Shown here piece after piece: positions 1 through 7,126 of a stretch of 17,613 nt of DNA (its first letter is position 1; each line of letters starts with the position of its first letter). A program made the translations under genes and the position numbers. Location: contig JBICIG010000082.1 of the NCBI GenBank assembly GCA_043101605.1, positions 1-17,613 on the forward strand, given 5' to 3'. Below the pieces are notes generated by a model. It was not told where the DNA came from. It worked only from the letters and a program-made list of their open reading frames with translations, and did no database searches. Source of the stretch: JBICIG01 sp043101605 (GTDB lineage: Bacteria; Planctomycetota; Phycisphaerae; Phycisphaerales; UBA1924).

Positions 1-560
1 GGGTTGGTCTCGCTGGCGAGCGCAACAACCGTGTTGCCCGTGCACAAAGCAGGCGCGACGATGGAAACAAAGCCGAGCAGGGGGAGTTCGTCGGGGCAGA
101 CGGCGGCGACGAGACCGGTCGGCTCGGGGATCGAGAAGTTGTGGTAGGGGCCCGAGACGGGGTTGGCGCAGCCAAGGACCTGCGGGAACTTGTCGGCCCA
201 GCCGGCGAAGGCGACGAGGCGATCGATCGCGGCGTCGATCTCGCGCGTGGCGTCGGACTCGGAGATCGAGCCGACGGCGCGGCTCGCGTCGATGAGTTCG
301 CGGCGCTTGCCCTCGGCCATCTCGGCGAGGCGGTAGAGGATCTGGCTGCGGAGATAGGCGTTGACGCCGGCCCATTTGTCGAGAGCGCCCGCGGCGGCTT
401 CGACGGCGTTTCGGAAGTCTTTGCGCGAGGCGTGGCAGGTGTGGGCGATCACGCGACCCGTGTCGTCCTTGATCGGGATGGAGCGGCCGCTCTCGGTGCG
501 TGGGAACGCGCCGCCGATGAATAGCTTGTAGGTCTTGTCGATGGGGAGTCGCTGGGTCAT
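1..560 (-). CDS. Aldehyde dehydrogenase family protein, partial, active site degenerate
   Basis: The reading frame starts at ATG 560 and runs off the left edge after about 186 residues, so only the N-terminal cofactor-binding half is visible. The start MTQRLPIDKTYKLFIGGAFP and the later TGLVAAVCP and GNTVVALASE segments align with the aldehyde dehydrogenase fold. A GAGG lies 9 bases before the ATG. Two positions are odd. Where active enzymes read PWNFP, with the Asn of the oxyanion hole, this one reads PDELP (about residue 149). Where they read VVLKPAE, with the NAD-contacting Lys, it reads VVALASE (about residue 179). The catalytic Cys region lies beyond the edge. It begins 44 bases after a complete aldehyde dehydrogenase, in the deoC cluster. 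Known context: two-domain ALDH16 proteins join a catalytic domain to a degenerate one. I infer this is the free-standing counterpart of that second domain; a divergent active enzyme remains possible. Confidence 0.9.
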   Translation of the reverse strand, partial: MTQRLPIDKTYKLFIGGAFPRTESGRSIPIKDDTGRVIAHTCHASRKDFRNAVEAAAGALDKWAGVNAYLRSQILYRLAEMAEGKRRELIDASRAVGSISESDATREIDAAIDRLVAFAGWADKFPQVLGCANPVSGPYHNFSIPEPTGLVAAVCPDELPLLGFVSIVAPALCTGNTVVALASETN

Positions 561-604
561 CGCGTCGTGCCTCGTGTCGGGGCGGGTCAGATCGCTGGGG
601 CGGT

Positions 605-2134
605 TCAGAGGTCGAGGTATGCCGAGAGTCCGTGGATGCCGCCTTCGCGGCCGAAGCCGGATTCCTTGAACCCGCCGAAGGGCGAGGCGGGATCGAAGCG
701 GTTGTAGGTGTTGCACCAGACGACGCCGGCTTTCATCTTCGAGGCGATCTCGAAGATCTTGGAGCCCTTGTCGGTCCAGATTCCCGCGGCGAGGCCGTAG
801 GGCGAGTTGTTGGCGCGAGTGATCGCTTCGTCGGGAGTGCGGAAGCTCATGACGGCGAGCACGGGGCCGAAGATCTCCTCGCGGGCGATCGTGTGGCTGG
901 GTTGGACGCCGGTGAAGAAGCAGGGGCGGCACCAGTGGCCCTTGTCCGGGAGCGGCTGGCCGTTGACCGTCTCGCGTGTTGCACCCTCGGATTCGCCGTG
1001 CTCGAGGTAGCGATTGATCGTGTCGAGCTGGGCTTTGGAATTGATCGCGCCGACATCGGTGTTCTTGTCGAGCGGGTTGCCGACGCGGAGGGTGGAGAGG
1101 CGGAGCCTGAGCTTGGCGATGACCTGATCGAGCACGCTTTCCTGCACGAAGAGGCGGCTGCCGGCGCAGCAGACATGGCCCTGGTTGAAGTAGATGCCGC
1201 TGATGATGCCCTCGACCGCCTGGTCGATGCTAGCGTCGGCGAAGACGATGTTGGGGCTCTTGCCGCCGAGTTCGAGTGTCAGGCGCGTGCCGCGCGCGGC
1301 GGCGGCTCTGGCGATCTGCTTGCCGACGGCGGTGGAGCCGGTGAACGCGAGCTTGTCGAAGCCCTCGTGGGCGGTGATCGCCTGACCCGTCGCGCCCTCG
1401 CCCGTGACGATGTTGACCACGCCCTTGGGGAGCCCGACTTCCTGGAAGATCTCGGCGAGGCGGAGGGCGGTGAGGGAAGTCGTCTCGGCGGGCTTGAGGA
1501 CGACCGTGTTGCCGCAGGCGAGCGCCGGCGCGACCTTCCACGCCGCCATCAGCAGCGGGAAGTTCCACGGGATGATCTGCCCGCAGACGCCGAGGGGCTT
1601 GGGGGTGCGGCCCGCGAATGCATAGGTGAGCTTGTCGGCCCAGCCGGCGTGGTAGAAGAAGTGGGCGGCGGCGAGGGGGATGTCGACATCGCGGCTTTCC
1701 TTGATGGGCTTGCCGCCGTCTTTGGTTTCGAGGACCGCCAATTCGCGGGCGCGTTCCTGGATTCGGCGGGCGATGCGGTAGAGGTACTTGCCGCGCTCGA
1801 TCGGCTTGAGAGCGGCCCACGCGGGTTGCGCTTCGCGGGCAGCCTGATAGGCGCGGTCGACATCGGCCGCGTTGGCCCGCGCGAGCTCGCTGAGCGTCTC
1901 CTCGGTCGCGGGGTTCTCGGTGGGGAAGTGCTCGCCAGAGGCGGGCTCGACGAACTCGCCGTTGATGAACAGCCCGTAGCGGTCGGCGATCTCGACGGGG
2001 GCGCTCTCGGGGGCGGGGGCGTAGTCCCACGCGCCGCCGAACTCGATCGCGGGGACCGAGCCGGGGCCGGCGCTGATGGCGCGGCCGGTCGGCTTGCTCG
2101 CCGTGGTGACGCCGTTGGTCTGGGTGTCTGTCAT
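605..2134 (-). CDS. Aldehyde dehydrogenase (NAD(P)+-dependent), complete
   Basis: A complete aldehyde dehydrogenase of 509 residues that oxidises an aldehyde to the acid with NAD(P)+. Directly downstream of deoC, the likely substrate is acetaldehyde released by deoxyribose-phosphate cleavage (inference). All hallmarks are visible: PWNFP with the oxyanion Asn (N191), VVLKPAE with the cofactor Lys (K214), FTGSTAVGK for the nucleotide loop (about 265-272), LELGGK with the general-base Glu (E288), and GHVCCAG with the catalytic Cys (C322). The C-terminal EEIFGPV and PFGGFKESGFGRE motifs are intact. A roughly 50-residue Pro/Ala-rich N-terminal extension precedes the fold. A GTG at 2146 would add four residues (MEHA). 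The ATG at 2134 is preferred because GGAG (2141-2144) sits 6 bases before it. The gap to deoC is 25 bases. Confidence 0.95.
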   Translation of the reverse strand: MTDTQTNGVTTASKPTGRAISAGPGSVPAIEFGGAWDYAPAPESAPVEIADRYGLFINGEFVEPASGEHFPTENPATEETLSELARANAADVDRAYQAAREAQPAWAALKPIERGKYLYRIARRIQERARELAVLETKDGGKPIKESRDVDIPLAAAHFFYHAGWADKLTYAFAGRTPKPLGVCGQIIPWNFPLLMAAWKVAPALACGNTVVLKPAETTSLTALRLAEIFQEVGLPKGVVNIVTGEGATGQAITAHEGFDKLAFTGSTAVGKQIARAAAARGTRLTLELGGKSPNIVFADASIDQAVEGIISGIYFNQGHVCCAGSRLFVQESVLDQVIAKLRLRLSTLRVGNPLDKNTDVGAINSKAQLDTINRYLEHGESEGATRETVNGQPLPDKGHWCRPCFFTGVQPSHTIAREEIFGPVLAVMSFRTPDEAITRANNSPYGLAAGIWTDKGSKIFEIASKMKAGVVWCNTYNRFDPASPFGGFKESGFGREGGIHGLSAYLDL

Positions 2135-2140
2135 CGCGTG

Positions 2141-2144
2141 CTCC
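2141..2144 (-). promoter_or_regulatory. Shine-Dalgarno site that decides the aldehyde dehydrogenase start
   Basis: GGAG on the minus strand lies 6 bases before ATG 2134. It overlaps the alternative GTG codon at 2146, which itself has no comparable site, so the ATG is preferred. Confidence 0.5.
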
Positions 2145-2159
2145 ACGGTCGGAGGGGTA

Positions 2160-3071
2160 TCAGGCGTCGGAGAAGTCGTACTGGGCGGCGTAGCGGCCGG
2201 TGGCGTGCTTGACGAGTTGCCTCAAGAGATCATTGAGGAGCGAGCTGGCGCCGAAGCGGAAGAGTTCGGGCGTGAGCCACGCGTCACCGAGCGTTTCCTT
2301 GAGCATGACGAGGTAGTGGAGGGCCTGCTTGGCGTGGCGGATGCCGCCGGCGGGCTTCATGCCGATGGTGCGTCCCTGTGCAAGCCGCGCGTCGCGGATC
2401 GCCTCGAGCATCACCAGCGTGATCGGCATGGTCGCGGCGGGGCTGACCTTGCCCGTGCTGGTCTTGATGAAGTCGCCGTCGCGGATGTGCTCGATCGCCA
2501 GATCGCTCGCGCGGCGGACATTGTCATAGGTTTCGAGTTCGCCGGTCTCGAGGATGACCTTGAGGTGCGCCTCGCCGCAAGCTTCGACGACGGCTCGGAT
2601 CTCGCCCGCCACCTCGTCGTACCGCCCGGCGAGAAACGCGCCGCGATTGATGACCATATCGATCTCGTGGGCGCCGTCGGCGACCGCTCGCCGGACATCA
2701 TCGAGCCGCACCGCGAGGGGATACTGCCCACTCGGGAAGCCCGTCGCGACGGAAGCAACCTTGACCGAACTGCCGGCGAGGGCTTCGCGGGCGATCGGAA
2801 CCATGCTCGGGTAGACGCAGACGGCGGCGACGCTGGGGAGTCGCTCGCCCAGGATCTCCTCGTCGCGTTCGTAGGGGCGGATCGCCTTGCGGCAGAGCGA
2901 GCGGACCTTCTCGGGCGAGTCCTTGCCCTCGAGCGTGGTGAGGTCCACCATCGAGATCGCGAGCTTGAGCCCGGCGAGCTTCATGGAGGTCTTGATCGAG
3001 CGGGTCTGAAACTCCGCCGCCCGGCGGTCGGCCATCACGCGATCGACGGTGGGCGATTGGAAGCGGCTCAT
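2160..3071 (-). CDS. deoC: Deoxyribose-phosphate aldolase
   Basis: A class I (Schiff-base) aldolase that reversibly cleaves 2-deoxy-D-ribose-5-phosphate into glyceraldehyde-3-phosphate and acetaldehyde, in cytosolic deoxynucleoside catabolism. The 303-residue protein carries the full active site: EIDMVIN with the catalytic Asp (D138), KVILETGEL (171-179), DFIKTSTGK with the Schiff-base Lys (K203), and GMKPAGGIR with the second Lys (K239). The FRFGASSLL segment near the C-terminus is also typical. It is longer than the E. coli enzyme and closer in length to the long, eukaryote-like DERA type. It starts at ATG 3071, 9 bases after the hydrolase stop, and is followed at 25 bases by an aldehyde dehydrogenase, a sensible partner for acetaldehyde removal. 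No strong Shine-Dalgarno is seen, which suggests translational coupling within the operon. Confidence 0.97.
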   Translation of the reverse strand: MSRFQSPTVDRVMADRRAAEFQTRSIKTSMKLAGLKLAISMVDLTTLEGKDSPEKVRSLCRKAIRPYERDEEILGERLPSVAAVCVYPSMVPIAREALAGSSVKVASVATGFPSGQYPLAVRLDDVRRAVADGAHEIDMVINRGAFLAGRYDEVAGEIRAVVEACGEAHLKVILETGELETYDNVRRASDLAIEHIRDGDFIKTSTGKVSPAATMPITLVMLEAIRDARLAQGRTIGMKPAGGIRHAKQALHYLVMLKETLGDAWLTPELFRFGASSLLNDLLRQLVKHATGRYAAQYDFSDA

Positions 3072-3080
3072 GCGTGGATT

Positions 3081-3992
3081 CTACGCGGAGGGGCCGCGGA
3101 TCGAAGCGAGGAAGGCGCAAGCCTCGGCGGTGCATCGCTCGGCGAATGGGTGCTCGGTCCAGAGGTCGTTATGAGACGCGTCCGGGATCTCGGCCAGCCG
3201 GGCCTGCGGGGCGGCTTGGGCGATCGCGCGGCCGTCCTCGATCGGGCTGATGGGGTCCGCGCTGCCGTGCAGAACCAGCAGCGGCACGCGGACGCGTGCG
3301 GCGATCTGGACGCGATCGAAGCCACGCCAGCGAGGTCCGATGCCCAAACGCGTGCCGAGGAGGGCCAGCGCCGGGGGGAGGCTGAGGCGATGGGGCAGCC
3401 GGCGGAGATGGAGCACGCGTCGCGCGGGTGTCTTTGCTTGGATGTAGGGCGCTTCGGCGATCACGCCGGCGACTCGTGGATGGGTCGCGTCGTCTGCGGC
3501 GACTCGCAGGGCGACGCCCGCGCCGAGCGACCATCCGAAGAGGACGACGGGTCGGGGCTCGTCCTGAAGCGCATCGAGGATCGTGCGCACGAGAGCGTGC
3601 TCGGTGGCGCCGAGGTGGCAGACGCCGTGGGAGACGCCGTGCCCGGGCAGATCGAACGCGATGATGCGTGAACAGGAGCGGCGTAAGTGCGAGGCCCGGA
3701 CGAGAGCGCCGATGCGTGAGTCCGACCAGCCGTGAACAAGGACAAGGGTCGGGCCGACCGGGTCATCGGCGGCGATGTCCCAGACCTCGATGTCGCGTGG
3801 GTGGGCGCGGACGGTCCAGGTCTTGAATGCGGCGGGCGGGTCCATCTCGCTCGGGTCGCCGGCCAACCCGCGCGCCACCGCGCTCGAGTAGGTCCTTCGG
3901 GGGGGATGGGTGAGGAACCACGCGAGCATCGCGACCGACGCGATCCACGCGAGGACGAGCCCGATGCCGAGGAGGATGGCGAGTCCGCCCAC
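3081..3992 (-). CDS. Membrane-anchored alpha/beta hydrolase
   Basis: An alpha/beta-hydrolase-fold enzyme of 303 residues; the substrate cannot be told from sequence. Residues 4-28 form one hydrophobic segment (signal anchor), so the catalytic domain probably sits outside the cytoplasmic membrane, tethered to it. The fold motifs are in order: LVLVHGWSDS with the oxyanion HG (84-92), FDLPGHG (113-119), GWSLGAG with nucleophile Ser155, LHGSADP with acid Asp246, and DASHND with His274. The start is GTG 3992, only 3 bases after the rseP stop, with only a weak GGCGG upstream, so coupled translation is likely. The gene lies between rseP and deoC in the same tightly spaced unit. Esterase, lipase or peptidase-like activity are all possible. 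Confidence 0.9.
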   Translation of the reverse strand: MGGLAILLGIGLVLAWIASVAMLAWFLTHPPRRTYSSAVARGLAGDPSEMDPPAAFKTWTVRAHPRDIEVWDIAADDPVGPTLVLVHGWSDSRIGALVRASHLRRSCSRIIAFDLPGHGVSHGVCHLGATEHALVRTILDALQDEPRPVVLFGWSLGAGVALRVAADDATHPRVAGVIAEAPYIQAKTPARRVLHLRRLPHRLSLPPALALLGTRLGIGPRWRGFDRVQIAARVRVPLLVLHGSADPISPIEDGRAIAQAAPQARLAEIPDASHNDLWTEHPFAERCTAEACAFLASIRGPSA

Positions 3993-3995
3993 GCG

Positions 3996-6158
3996 TCAGC
4001 CGCCGAACAGCCCGACGATGTCGTGGTAGGTGACGATGATGAACATGGCGCCGATGAGAACGAGACCCACGAGCGTGATGGCGCTCTGGAAGCCGAGGGG
4101 CACGGGGCGGCCGCGGATCATCTCGTAGAGGATCATGAGGAACTGCCCGCCGTCGACGATGGGGAGCGGGAGGAAGTTGATCACCGCGAGATTGACGCTG
4201 ATCAGTGCGAGGAAAAAGAGCAGCCAGATGAGGCCCCGCTCGGCGATGCGCGTGCCGAGGTGGGCGATGCCGACCGGGCCCTTGAGGTGCTCGATCTTGA
4301 CGGTGCCCTGGAAGAGGCGGGCGAAGGTCAGGTAGGTGGTGACCATGACGCGGTTGGTCTCGGCGAGCCCGAGCCCGATCGCGTGCAGCGGGTCGCCCGC
4401 GCGGAGCTTGAACTGCTCGAGTTCGAAGATGCTCATGGAGAACGGCAGGTCCCACGCGAGGGCGGCGACCGATCGCAGCGACTCGCCGCCGAGCGTGAGC
4501 GTCGCGGTCTCGATCGGGGCGGAGGCGGGATCGCCGCCGGCGGGCTCGGCGAGAGGATCACCGAGCCCGAGCGTGACAGTCAGCGTGTTGCGCTCGGCGG
4601 CGAGCGCGTCGCGGGCGAGCTTCTGGAGTTCGGTGCGAGCCTCGACCAGGGACGCGACGGGAGCGCCCTCGAGCGTGATCAATTCCAGCCCGGGGCGGTC
4701 GAAGACTCCGGCGGCGGGGAGCGGCGTCGGTTCTTCATCGCGCGGCGAGAGGCGGGCGTCTTGCAGGGGCCGGGCCAGCAGCGTGCCCTCGAAGCCCGCG
4801 CCGGGTGCAAAGCCGATGGTGCCGTCGCGCCCGACGGGAGCTTCGAGATCGATCGTGCGGGTCTCCCCGTCGACCTCGCGACGGACGGTAATGGGGATGA
4901 CCGAGCCGGCGGCGGCCTTGATCTCGGCGATCCCGCTGGCAAGGCTGGGGAACTCGGTGCCGCCGATTCGTAGGAAGACATCGCCGGCGCGCAGCCCGGC
5001 CCGCTCGGCCTTCTCACCGGTCTGCTCGACGGTCATGACGCCGACGAGGCCGGCGACATGCTCCACGGGAAGATGCCGCCCCGAAGGCATCAGCACCCAC
5101 GCGAACTCGAACTCCGGCACCGGTTCGATGACTGGCGTGGCTCGGCGAGGCTCGGCGCTCGCCGAATCGGCCGGATGCTCGAAACGGAGCGTCAGAGGGC
5201 GGCCGCCCGAGTCGCGCACGATCCGTGTCAGGTCGTCGGCGGTGCGCACGGGCTGGACGCCCGCGGCAACGAGTTCCATGCCCGGCTCGACGCCCTCGAG
5301 CCCGATCGCGTCGAGCCCCGCGGCGAGTTCGCGGCGCTGCCACGAGCGGGGCGGCTCGACGACGAACGCGGTGTGCGCCGGTCCGATGCCGATCTCCAGC
5401 AGACCGGTCATCTCGCTGGGCTGCGGCGTGATGCTGAACTCGAGCGGCTCGTCGTAGCCCGCCCGCTCGATGAGCAGATCCACGGGCTGGTTGCGTTCGC
5501 TCATGACGATCGCGAGGTTGAGGTCATTGAAGTGGCGGGGGGCCTCGCCGTTGATCGAGAGCACGCGGTCGCCGGGCATGAGCCCGGGGTCGCGGATGCC
5601 CAGGTGGTCGGCGTTGGCGGGCATCGCCAGTGCCGCGGGGGAGCCGGCGTAGACGGTGCCGACCTTGGCCGGCTCAGAGCGGATGCCGACCATGAACACG
5701 AAGATGAACAGGATCGCGGCGGTGATGACATTGGCGACCACGCCTGCGGAGATCACGACCAGCCGCTTCCAGGGCGGGCAGGCCTGGTAGCTGTCGGGCT
5801 CGGCGCTGACGGCGTTGGGGTTGAAGTCCTCCTGCCCGAGCATCGTGACATAGCCGCCCAAGGGCAGCCAGTTGATGCGGTACTCGGTCGGGCTGAGCGT
5901 CTGGGCGTCCTCGGAGCGGGGCGAGCGGGCGATGCGGTGGAGGTACTCACGCTCACTCGAGCCCCGCCGCCAGCCCATGCCCTTGCGGTAGCTGATCATC
6001 GCGGGCCCGAAGCCGATCGCGAAGGCGAGCACGCGGATGCCGGCCCACCGGGCGGCGAGGAAGTGCCCGAGTTCGTGCAGGAAGATGATCAGTCCGAAGC
6101 CAAAGACGACCAGGGCGAGGTCGCCGAGGGTCGCGAAAATGCCGAACAGGTCTGCCAT
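3996..6158 (-). CDS. rseP: RseP-type site-2 protease (M50 family), enlarged PDZ region
   Basis: An intramembrane zinc metalloprotease that cuts membrane-embedded substrates such as anti-sigma factors. The zinc motif HELGH is at residues 28-32 in the first membrane segment, and the third ligand Asp lies in LPIVDGGQF (D669) in the third. Predicted membrane segments are about 10-32, 132-158, 643-665 and 692-711, the usual RseP layout. At 720 residues it is far longer than the roughly 450-residue E. coli protein. The extra length is between the second and third membrane segments, where I see four PDZ-like stretches (about 160-245, 260-345, 365-440 and 447-560) instead of two. The third, with GEKAERAGLRAGDVFLRIGG, is the clearest. 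ATG 6158 has AGGA 7 bases upstream. It appears to head the operon with the hydrolase, deoC and two aldehyde dehydrogenases. Confidence 0.95.
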   Translation of the reverse strand: MADLFGIFATLGDLALVVFGFGLIIFLHELGHFLAARWAGIRVLAFAIGFGPAMISYRKGMGWRRGSSEREYLHRIARSPRSEDAQTLSPTEYRINWLPLGGYVTMLGQEDFNPNAVSAEPDSYQACPPWKRLVVISAGVVANVITAAILFIFVFMVGIRSEPAKVGTVYAGSPAALAMPANADHLGIRDPGLMPGDRVLSINGEAPRHFNDLNLAIVMSERNQPVDLLIERAGYDEPLEFSITPQPSEMTGLLEIGIGPAHTAFVVEPPRSWQRRELAAGLDAIGLEGVEPGMELVAAGVQPVRTADDLTRIVRDSGGRPLTLRFEHPADSASAEPRRATPVIEPVPEFEFAWVLMPSGRHLPVEHVAGLVGVMTVEQTGEKAERAGLRAGDVFLRIGGTEFPSLASGIAEIKAAAGSVIPITVRREVDGETRTIDLEAPVGRDGTIGFAPGAGFEGTLLARPLQDARLSPRDEEPTPLPAAGVFDRPGLELITLEGAPVASLVEARTELQKLARDALAAERNTLTVTLGLGDPLAEPAGGDPASAPIETATLTLGGESLRSVAALAWDLPFSMSIFELEQFKLRAGDPLHAIGLGLAETNRVMVTTYLTFARLFQGTVKIEHLKGPVGIAHLGTRIAERGLIWLLFFLALISVNLAVINFLPLPIVDGGQFLMILYEMIRGRPVPLGFQSAITLVGLVLIGAMFIIVTYHDIVGLFGG

Positions 6159-6169
6159 CGTGGGATCCT
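6156..6169 (-). promoter_or_regulatory. TAGGATCCCACG element abutting the rseP start
   Basis: The minus strand reads TAGGATCCCACG directly before ATG 6158. AGGA can serve as a Shine-Dalgarno with 7-base spacing. Alternatively TAGGAT fits a TANNNT -10 box placed 6 bases from the ATG, as in leaderless transcripts. The first 11 bases recur at the candidate promoter of the giant gene (16053-16063). No good -35 is seen here. This is an ambiguous site. Confidence 0.3.
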
Positions 6170-6272
6170 ACGGGCGGGTGCGGGCGGGCGTTCAGGGCGT
6201 AAAGGGTGCCGCGAGGGGTTCATCGGCATGATCCTCGGGGTGACCGCCGAGAAATGCCGGGGTTCCGGGGGT

Positions 6273-6314
6273 GCATCAAAAGCACGAGGGCCCGGCGACG
6301 CGGCCGAGCCCTCG
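6273..6314 (-). terminator. Intrinsic terminator after the redoxin gene
   Basis: On the minus strand a 12-bp stem (arms 6303-6314 and 6285-6296, one U-G wobble) encloses a 6-base loop and is followed by TGCTTTTG. It begins 25 bases after the redoxin stop. It would separate the redoxin transcript from the rseP operon that starts at 6158. The remaining spacer down to 6159 shows no other clear signal. Confidence 0.75.
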
Positions 6315-6339
6315 GAGATTGATCGGAGCGTGGGGCGGA

Positions 6340-6993
6340 TCAGGCGCCGCCGCGCGAGGGCTTGGCGTACTTGACGCCGCAGCCGTAGGGCTTGGTGTTG
6401 GGCTCGCTGACGGTCTCGCCGGCCTTGATCTCCTTGAGGGCCTGCAGGACATAGTTGGTGTCGCCAAGGGTGCGGGCCGAGCGGTTGTTGTCGATCGCGC
6501 CCTGGTAGGCGACGATGCCATCGGGGGTGATGATGTACATGTGCGGGGTGACGATGGCGCCGTAGGACAGCCCGACCTCGCCGGTCTCATCGAGGAGGAC
6601 GGGGAACTTGATGCCGAAATCCTCGATCGCCTTGGTGTTGCGCTCGACGCCGGCGCCCTGCAGGCCGGGCCCGCCGGAGTTGATCGCGATCCAGACGGCA
6701 CCCATCTCCTTGGCCTTGGCGGCGGTCTCCTCCATGGTCTTGAAGCGCAGGTGGTGCTTCTGGACGAACGGGCAGTCCGGGTTGAACCACTCGAGGACGA
6801 CGATCTTGCCCTCGTCGAGGTAGGACTGCAGGTTGTGCTTGTTGCCCTTGGTGTCGGTCAGGGTGAAGGCGGGGGCCTTGTCGCCCGCCTTCACGCCCTT
6901 CTCGGGCTCGGCGGAGATGCTGGTGGCGGAGGCGGCCGTCAGGCCGAGAATGAGCGAGCCGAGGAGAGCGGTGGCGGCTTTGATCTTCAGCAT
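6340..6993 (-). CDS. Exported redoxin (thioredoxin-fold, single CPFV cysteine)
   Basis: A 217-residue thioredoxin-fold protein of the AhpC/TSA-redoxin group. Residues 1-28 form a Sec signal peptide (MLKIKAATALLGSLILGL, then a small-residue cleavage region), so it works outside the cytoplasm. The redoxin core begins at KAGDKAPAFTLTDTKG (35-50). The active site reads WFNPDCPFVQKHH: one Cys (C74) where thioredoxins have CxxC. A second Cys sits in the C-terminal KPYGCGVKY (C205). The rest of the fold (PVLLDETGEV, and VTPHMYIITPDG with the cis-Pro) is intact. One-Cys or atypical two-Cys (C74-C205) thiol chemistry is therefore inferred. AGAGGA precedes ATG 6993. The upstream neighbour is a DsbD N-terminal-like protein, so the two may be redox partners in the periplasm. 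Confidence 0.9.
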   Translation of the reverse strand: MLKIKAATALLGSLILGLTAASATSISAEPEKGVKAGDKAPAFTLTDTKGNKHNLQSYLDEGKIVVLEWFNPDCPFVQKHHLRFKTMEETAAKAKEMGAVWIAINSGGPGLQGAGVERNTKAIEDFGIKFPVLLDETGEVGLSYGAIVTPHMYIITPDGIVAYQGAIDNNRSARTLGDTNYVLQALKEIKAGETVSEPNTKPYGCGVKYAKPSRGGA

Positions 6994-7095
6994 GGGTCGT
7001 TCCTCTCAGGTTCGAGTCCCCGACCGGGTGTTTCGCCCGGCGGTGCGGGGAGGGTCGTGACTTGTCTCGGACCGCCATCGAGCGGGCCGCTGGCT

Positions 7096-7114
7096 CTCCG
7101 CGGACGCCGCGGAG
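7096..7114 (-). other. GC-rich hairpin after the DsbD-like gene
   Basis: A perfect 8-bp stem (CTCCGCGG / CCGCGGAG) with a 3-base loop starts 12 bases past the stop codon of the DsbD-like gene. No T-tract follows it on the minus strand, so it is not a standard intrinsic terminator. It may protect the upstream message or reduce readthrough into the redoxin gene. The 133-bp spacer 6994-7126 holds no other convincing signal. Confidence 0.45.
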
Positions 7115-7126
7115 CGTGATTCTTGG

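Noticed and set aside
1..6158. Bacterial microcompartment locus, suggested by deoC with aldehyde dehydrogenases in a planctomycete
   Set aside because: No shell-protein gene is visible, and neither aldehyde dehydrogenase shows an evident encapsulation peptide. The neighbours are rseP and a hydrolase.
632..6374. Long plus-strand frames at 632-2212, 2076-3671, 3732-4973 and 5058-6374
   Set aside because: Each lies opposite a well-supported minus-strand gene (aldehyde dehydrogenase, deoC, hydrolase, rseP). They show low-complexity composition and no family motifs.
6340..6993. Classical thioredoxin or TlpA-type CxxC reductase
   Set aside because: The active site is CPFV with no second Cys at the CxxC position, so a redoxin-type call is safer.
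7009..7019. GGTTCGAGTCC, which looks like a tRNA T-loop
   Set aside because: The flanking bases do not form a 5-bp T-stem, and no acceptor or anticodon arm can be drawn around it.
7096..7114. Hairpin considered as an intrinsic terminator
   Set aside because: The stem is perfect, but no T-tract follows on the minus strand, so it is listed only as a hairpin.
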